Positions 6,215 to 8,394 of a stretch of 8,394 nt of DNA are shown one piece after another (positions within the stretch are counted from its first letter, which is position 1; every line of letters starts with the position of its first letter). A model generated the notes under the pieces. The model was not told where the DNA came from, did not search any database, and saw nothing but the letters and a program-made list of their open reading frames with translations. The position numbers and the translations under genes are program-made. The DNA is from Sulfuricurvum sp. (GTDB taxonomy: Bacteria; Campylobacterota; Campylobacteria; Campylobacterales; Sulfurimonadaceae), in assembly GCA_014764075.1 (NCBI GenBank), contig JACXUE010000048.1, positions 1 through 8,394 of the forward strand. The letters are read 5' to 3'.

Positions 6215-6235
6215 CTTTTGTTACAAAAGTGTTAA
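6215..6235 (+). repeat. 21-bp direct repeat, copy 2 (candidate regulator site)
   Basis: Exact second copy of the repeat at 6128-6148, starting 87 bp later in the same orientation. It lies downstream of the TATGAT promoter candidate and directly joins the left arm of the leader hairpin. If the promoter call is right, this site lies inside the transcribed leader, which suggests repression or DNA looping together with copy 1. Confidence 0.6.
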
Positions 6236-6278
6236 GGGTACCCCTAAAAGCTGTCATTTTTAGCTTTTAGAGGTGCCC
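6236..6278 (+). promoter_or_regulatory. Leader hairpin upstream of ccoN
   Basis: The arms GGGTACCCCTAAAAGCT (6236-6252) and AGCTTTTAGAGGTGCCC (6262-6278) pair over 17 positions: 15 Watson-Crick pairs, one U-G and one C-A mismatch, around a 9-base loop. An A-T pair (6235/6279) extends it. The following bases are TAATAGGCTC, not a T tract, so it is not a simple terminator. It ends 40 bases before the ccoN start. It may stabilise the 5' end of the cco mRNA or control its translation. Confidence 0.55.
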
Positions 6279-6304
6279 TAATAGGCTCTTATGCTTTGAA
6301 TCTT

Positions 6305-6313
6305 TAAGGAGGT
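6305..6313 (+). promoter_or_regulatory. Perfect Shine-Dalgarno for ccoN
   Basis: TAAGGAGGT is fully complementary to the 16S rRNA anti-Shine-Dalgarno end, five bases before the ATG at 6319. It fixes the ccoN start and predicts strong translation. A near-identical TAAGGAGG (7801-7808) precedes ccoO. Confidence 0.85.
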
Positions 6314-6318
6314 CGTTA

Positions 6319-7800
6319 ATGGAGAATCGTCCATTGGAGTATGATTACACAGTTGCGAAGATGTTTATGCTGACAACTGTGTTACTCGGTATCGTCGGGA
6401 TGCTGGTTGGTGTTATTTTGGCATGGCAATTGGCATTTCCACAAGTGAATCTTGCGCTGGGTGAAGGTTTGGCAGAATATACCAACTTCAGCCGATTGCG
6501 TCCACTGCACACCGACGCGGTAATCTTCGGATTTACACTCAGTGGTATTTGGGCTACTTGGTACTATGTTGGTCAGCGTGTACTCAAGGTATCAATGGCA
6601 GAATCAAAATTTTTGATGTTTATAGGTAAACTTCATTTTTGGTTGTATTTGTTGGTAGTTGTTGCCGTTGTTGGTTCGCTATTGATGGGGATCACTACAT
6701 CAAAAGAGTATGCTGAATTTGAATGGCCTATCGATATCGCCGTTGTAGTGGTGTGGGTATTGTTTGGGATGTCAATTTTTGGTTTGATCGGTATTCGCCG
6801 TGAAAAATCACTCTACATCTCTATTTGGTATTACATCGCTACTTTCTTAGGTATCGCTATGTTGTATCTTTTCAACAATATGGAAATCCCAACCTATTTT
6901 GTTTCCGGTGGAATCGGTGCGTGGTATCACTCCGTTTCAATGTACTCCGGTACAAACGATGCGTTGGTGCAATGGTGGTATGGACACAATGCGGTTGCGT
7001 TTGGATTTACAGTACCGATCGTTGCGATGATCTACTACTTTTTGCCAAAAGAATCAGGACAGGCGGTTTATTCGTATAAACTCTCTTTGCTTGCGTTCTG
7101 GGGATTGATGTTTGTTTACCTTTGGGCAGGTGGACACCACCTTGTTTACTCGACTGTACCCGATTGGATGCAAACCATGGGTTCTGTATTCTCGGTTGTG
7201 TTGATTCTTCCATCATGGGGTTCTGCGATCAATATGCTATTGACCATGAAAGGTGAATGGCAACAAGTAGCATCTAGCCCATTGATCAAGTTCATGATTT
7301 TGGCATCTACATTCTATATGTTCTCTACACTTGAGGGTCCGATTCAATCGATCAAATCGGTCAATGCTTTAGCTCACTTTACAGACTGGATTGTCGGTCA
7401 CGTACATGATGGTGTTCTTGGATGGGTTTCATTCATGATCATGGCAGCGTTGTTCCATATGGCTCCACGTGTATTTAAACGTGAGATTTACTCTAAATCG
7501 TTGATGAATACACAATTTTGGGTCCAAACACTCGGTGTTGTATTGTACTTCACCTCTATGTGGATTGCGGGTATCACACAAGGTATGATGTGGCGTGCGC
7601 ACGATGAGTTCGGTAACCTTGCTTACTCATTTATTGATACCGTTACGGTATTACACCCATACTATACTATCCGTGCTGTTGGTGGTACATTGTACCTCGC
7701 CGGCATGTTCTTGTTCGCGTACAATATGTACAAAACAATGACAAGCTCTCGCCGTGTTGAAGCGAGTGAACTTCAAAACGCATCGCCGATGGGCGCTTAA
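6319..7800 (+). CDS. ccoN: cbb3-type cytochrome c oxidase subunit I
   Basis: The catalytic inner-membrane subunit of the high-affinity cbb3 oxidase, which reduces O2 to water with electrons from cytochrome c and pumps protons; it suits growth at low oxygen. It has 493 residues with about 12 hydrophobic helices. All metal ligands are visible: His64 (RPLHTDAVIFG) and His363 for haem b, His361 for haem b3 (GHVHDGVLGW), and His223 (WWYGHNAV), His273 and His274 (AGGHHLVYS) for CuB. Tyr267 is placed to form the His-Tyr crosslink, and Glu339 (STLEGP) corresponds to the conserved glutamate near haem b3. These positions line up with the Pseudomonas stutzeri CcoN ligands at a constant offset of 16. The perfect Shine-Dalgarno fixes the start. 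It is the first gene of a ccoNO(QP) operon. Nothing is missing or truncated. Confidence 0.98.
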   Translation: MENRPLEYDYTVAKMFMLTTVLLGIVGMLVGVILAWQLAFPQVNLALGEGLAEYTNFSRLRPLHTDAVIFGFTLSGIWATWYYVGQRVLKVSMAESKFLMFIGKLHFWLYLLVVVAVVGSLLMGITTSKEYAEFEWPIDIAVVVVWVLFGMSIFGLIGIRREKSLYISIWYYIATFLGIAMLYLFNNMEIPTYFVSGGIGAWYHSVSMYSGTNDALVQWWYGHNAVAFGFTVPIVAMIYYFLPKESGQAVYSYKLSLLAFWGLMFVYLWAGGHHLVYSTVPDWMQTMGSVFSVVLILPSWGSAINMLLTMKGEWQQVASSPLIKFMILASTFYMFSTLEGPIQSIKSVNALAHFTDWIVGHVHDGVLGWVSFMIMAALFHMAPRVFKREIYSKSLMNTQFWVQTLGVVLYFTSMWIAGITQGMMWRAHDEFGNLAYSFIDTVTVLHPYYTIRAVGGTLYLAGMFLFAYNMYKTMTSSRRVEASELQNASPMGA

Positions 7801-7815
7801 TAAGGAGGGGAAAAA

Positions 7816-8394
7816 ATGTTTCACTGGTTAGAAAAACACCCGTTCTTTTTCGCGGTAGCAGTTTTCGTTACCATCGCATTTGCGGGGCTTATTGAAATTT
7901 TGCCAAACTTTGCGCAAGCATCTCAACCGGTTGTAGGGACAAAACCTTACAGCACGTTAGAGCTTGCTGGTCGTCATGTTTATATCAAAAACAGTTGTAA
8001 TGCGTGTCATTCACAGCTTATTCGTCCGTTTAAATCGGAAACCGATCGTTACGGTCACTACAGCTTGAGCGGTGAATATGCATATGATCGCCCATTCCTT
8101 TGGGGTTCAAAACGTACTGGTCCAGATTTGATGCGTGTAGGCAACTACCGTACAACAGACTGGCACGAAAACCATATGAAAGATCCTGCTGCCGTTGTTC
8201 CAGGTTCAGTTATGCCGGCATATCGCTGGATGTTCAAAAATACTGCGGATCTTGAGACGGCTTATGCAGAACAAGTAACGGTTAACAAAGTGTTCAAAAC
8301 ACCTTATAACACTGAAATTCCGATGGCTGATGGTACAAAAACGACTGTAAAATTGGGTGCTACATTGGATGAAGCAAAAGCGGACGCTTTAGAA
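7816..8394 (+). CDS. ccoO: cbb3-type cytochrome c oxidase subunit II (mono-haem cytochrome c), 3' end cut off
   Basis: The membrane-anchored c-type cytochrome that passes electrons within the cbb3 complex to CcoN. The reading frame is open for 193 residues and runs off the window; the family is usually a little over 200 residues. Residues 1-7 are followed by one membrane helix (about 9-30, FFFAVAVFVTIAFAGLIEILP region) that anchors the protein with its haem domain in the periplasm. The haem c motif is CNACH (61-65) in YIKNSCNACHSQLIRPF, and the likely axial methionine is Met133 in PGSVMPAYRW. KRTGPDLMRVG (99-109) is also typical. The start is set by TAAGGAGG (7801-7808), placed directly after the ccoN stop. 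ccoQ and ccoP are expected beyond the right edge. Confidence 0.95.
   Translation, partial: MFHWLEKHPFFFAVAVFVTIAFAGLIEILPNFAQASQPVVGTKPYSTLELAGRHVYIKNSCNACHSQLIRPFKSETDRYGHYSLSGEYAYDRPFLWGSKRTGPDLMRVGNYRTTDWHENHMKDPAAVVPGSVMPAYRWMFKNTADLETAYAEQVTVNKVFKTPYNTEIPMADGTKTTVKLGATLDEAKADALE

Noticed and set aside
6128..6235. CRISPR array or mobile-element terminal repeats
   Set aside because: There are only two copies, 66 bp apart edge to edge, with no third repeat, cas gene, transposase or target duplication. The setting is a promoter region.
6236..6278. Intrinsic terminator or known riboswitch before ccoN
   Set aside because: No T tract follows the stem, and the simple single hairpin matches no riboswitch class I recognise.

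Overview
The window reads as a chromosomal segment of a Campylobacterota (former Epsilonproteobacteria) bacterium, most likely a sulfur-oxidising genus such as Sulfuricurvum or Sulfurimonas. The reasons are the gene set and order (purA, a FliJ-like gene, a MotE-like gene, a DUF507 gene, carA, then ccoNO), the protein sequences, and a GC content that looks mid-40s by eye. From memory, Campylobacter jejuni has the same order around purA-carA and ccoNOQP, and Helicobacter pylori has a FliJ homologue beside purA. The genus is an inference. All genes are on the + strand and are densely packed.

Layout: (1) 2-1108, a class V PLP aminotransferase; (2) 1112-1963, a HisZ-like regulatory subunit of ATP phosphoribosyltransferase (histidine synthesis); (3) a 111-bp gap with a 12-bp palindrome and a possible promoter; (4) 2075-3322, purA (AMP synthesis); (5) 3341-4287, a FliJ-like export chaperone and an exported MotE-like coiled-coil protein, overlapping by 4 bp; (6) 4359-6040, a DUF507 protein and carA (carbamoyl phosphate for pyrimidines and arginine), overlapping by 1 bp; (7) 6041-6318, a 278-bp regulatory gap; (8) 6319-7800 ccoN and 7816 to the right edge ccoO (cut off), the start of a cbb3-type high-affinity terminal oxidase operon.

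The left part is housekeeping metabolism: amino-group transfer, histidine, purine and pyrimidine precursors. Two flagellar genes sit inside it, as they do in relatives. The right part is the respiratory operon for microaerobic oxygen reduction in the inner membrane.

Most genes are ordinary and well conserved; I do not see a new defence, mobile or biosynthetic system. The least explained DNA is the carA-ccoN gap. It holds two exact 21-bp repeats 87 bp apart, each containing a 15-bp inverted repeat and two TGTTA half-sites 11 bp apart. They flank an extended -10 promoter candidate and are followed by a 17-bp-stem leader hairpin before a perfect Shine-Dalgarno. This looks like an uncharacterised control region for the cbb3 oxidase. 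The other open question is DUF507, a family of unknown function translationally coupled to carA.
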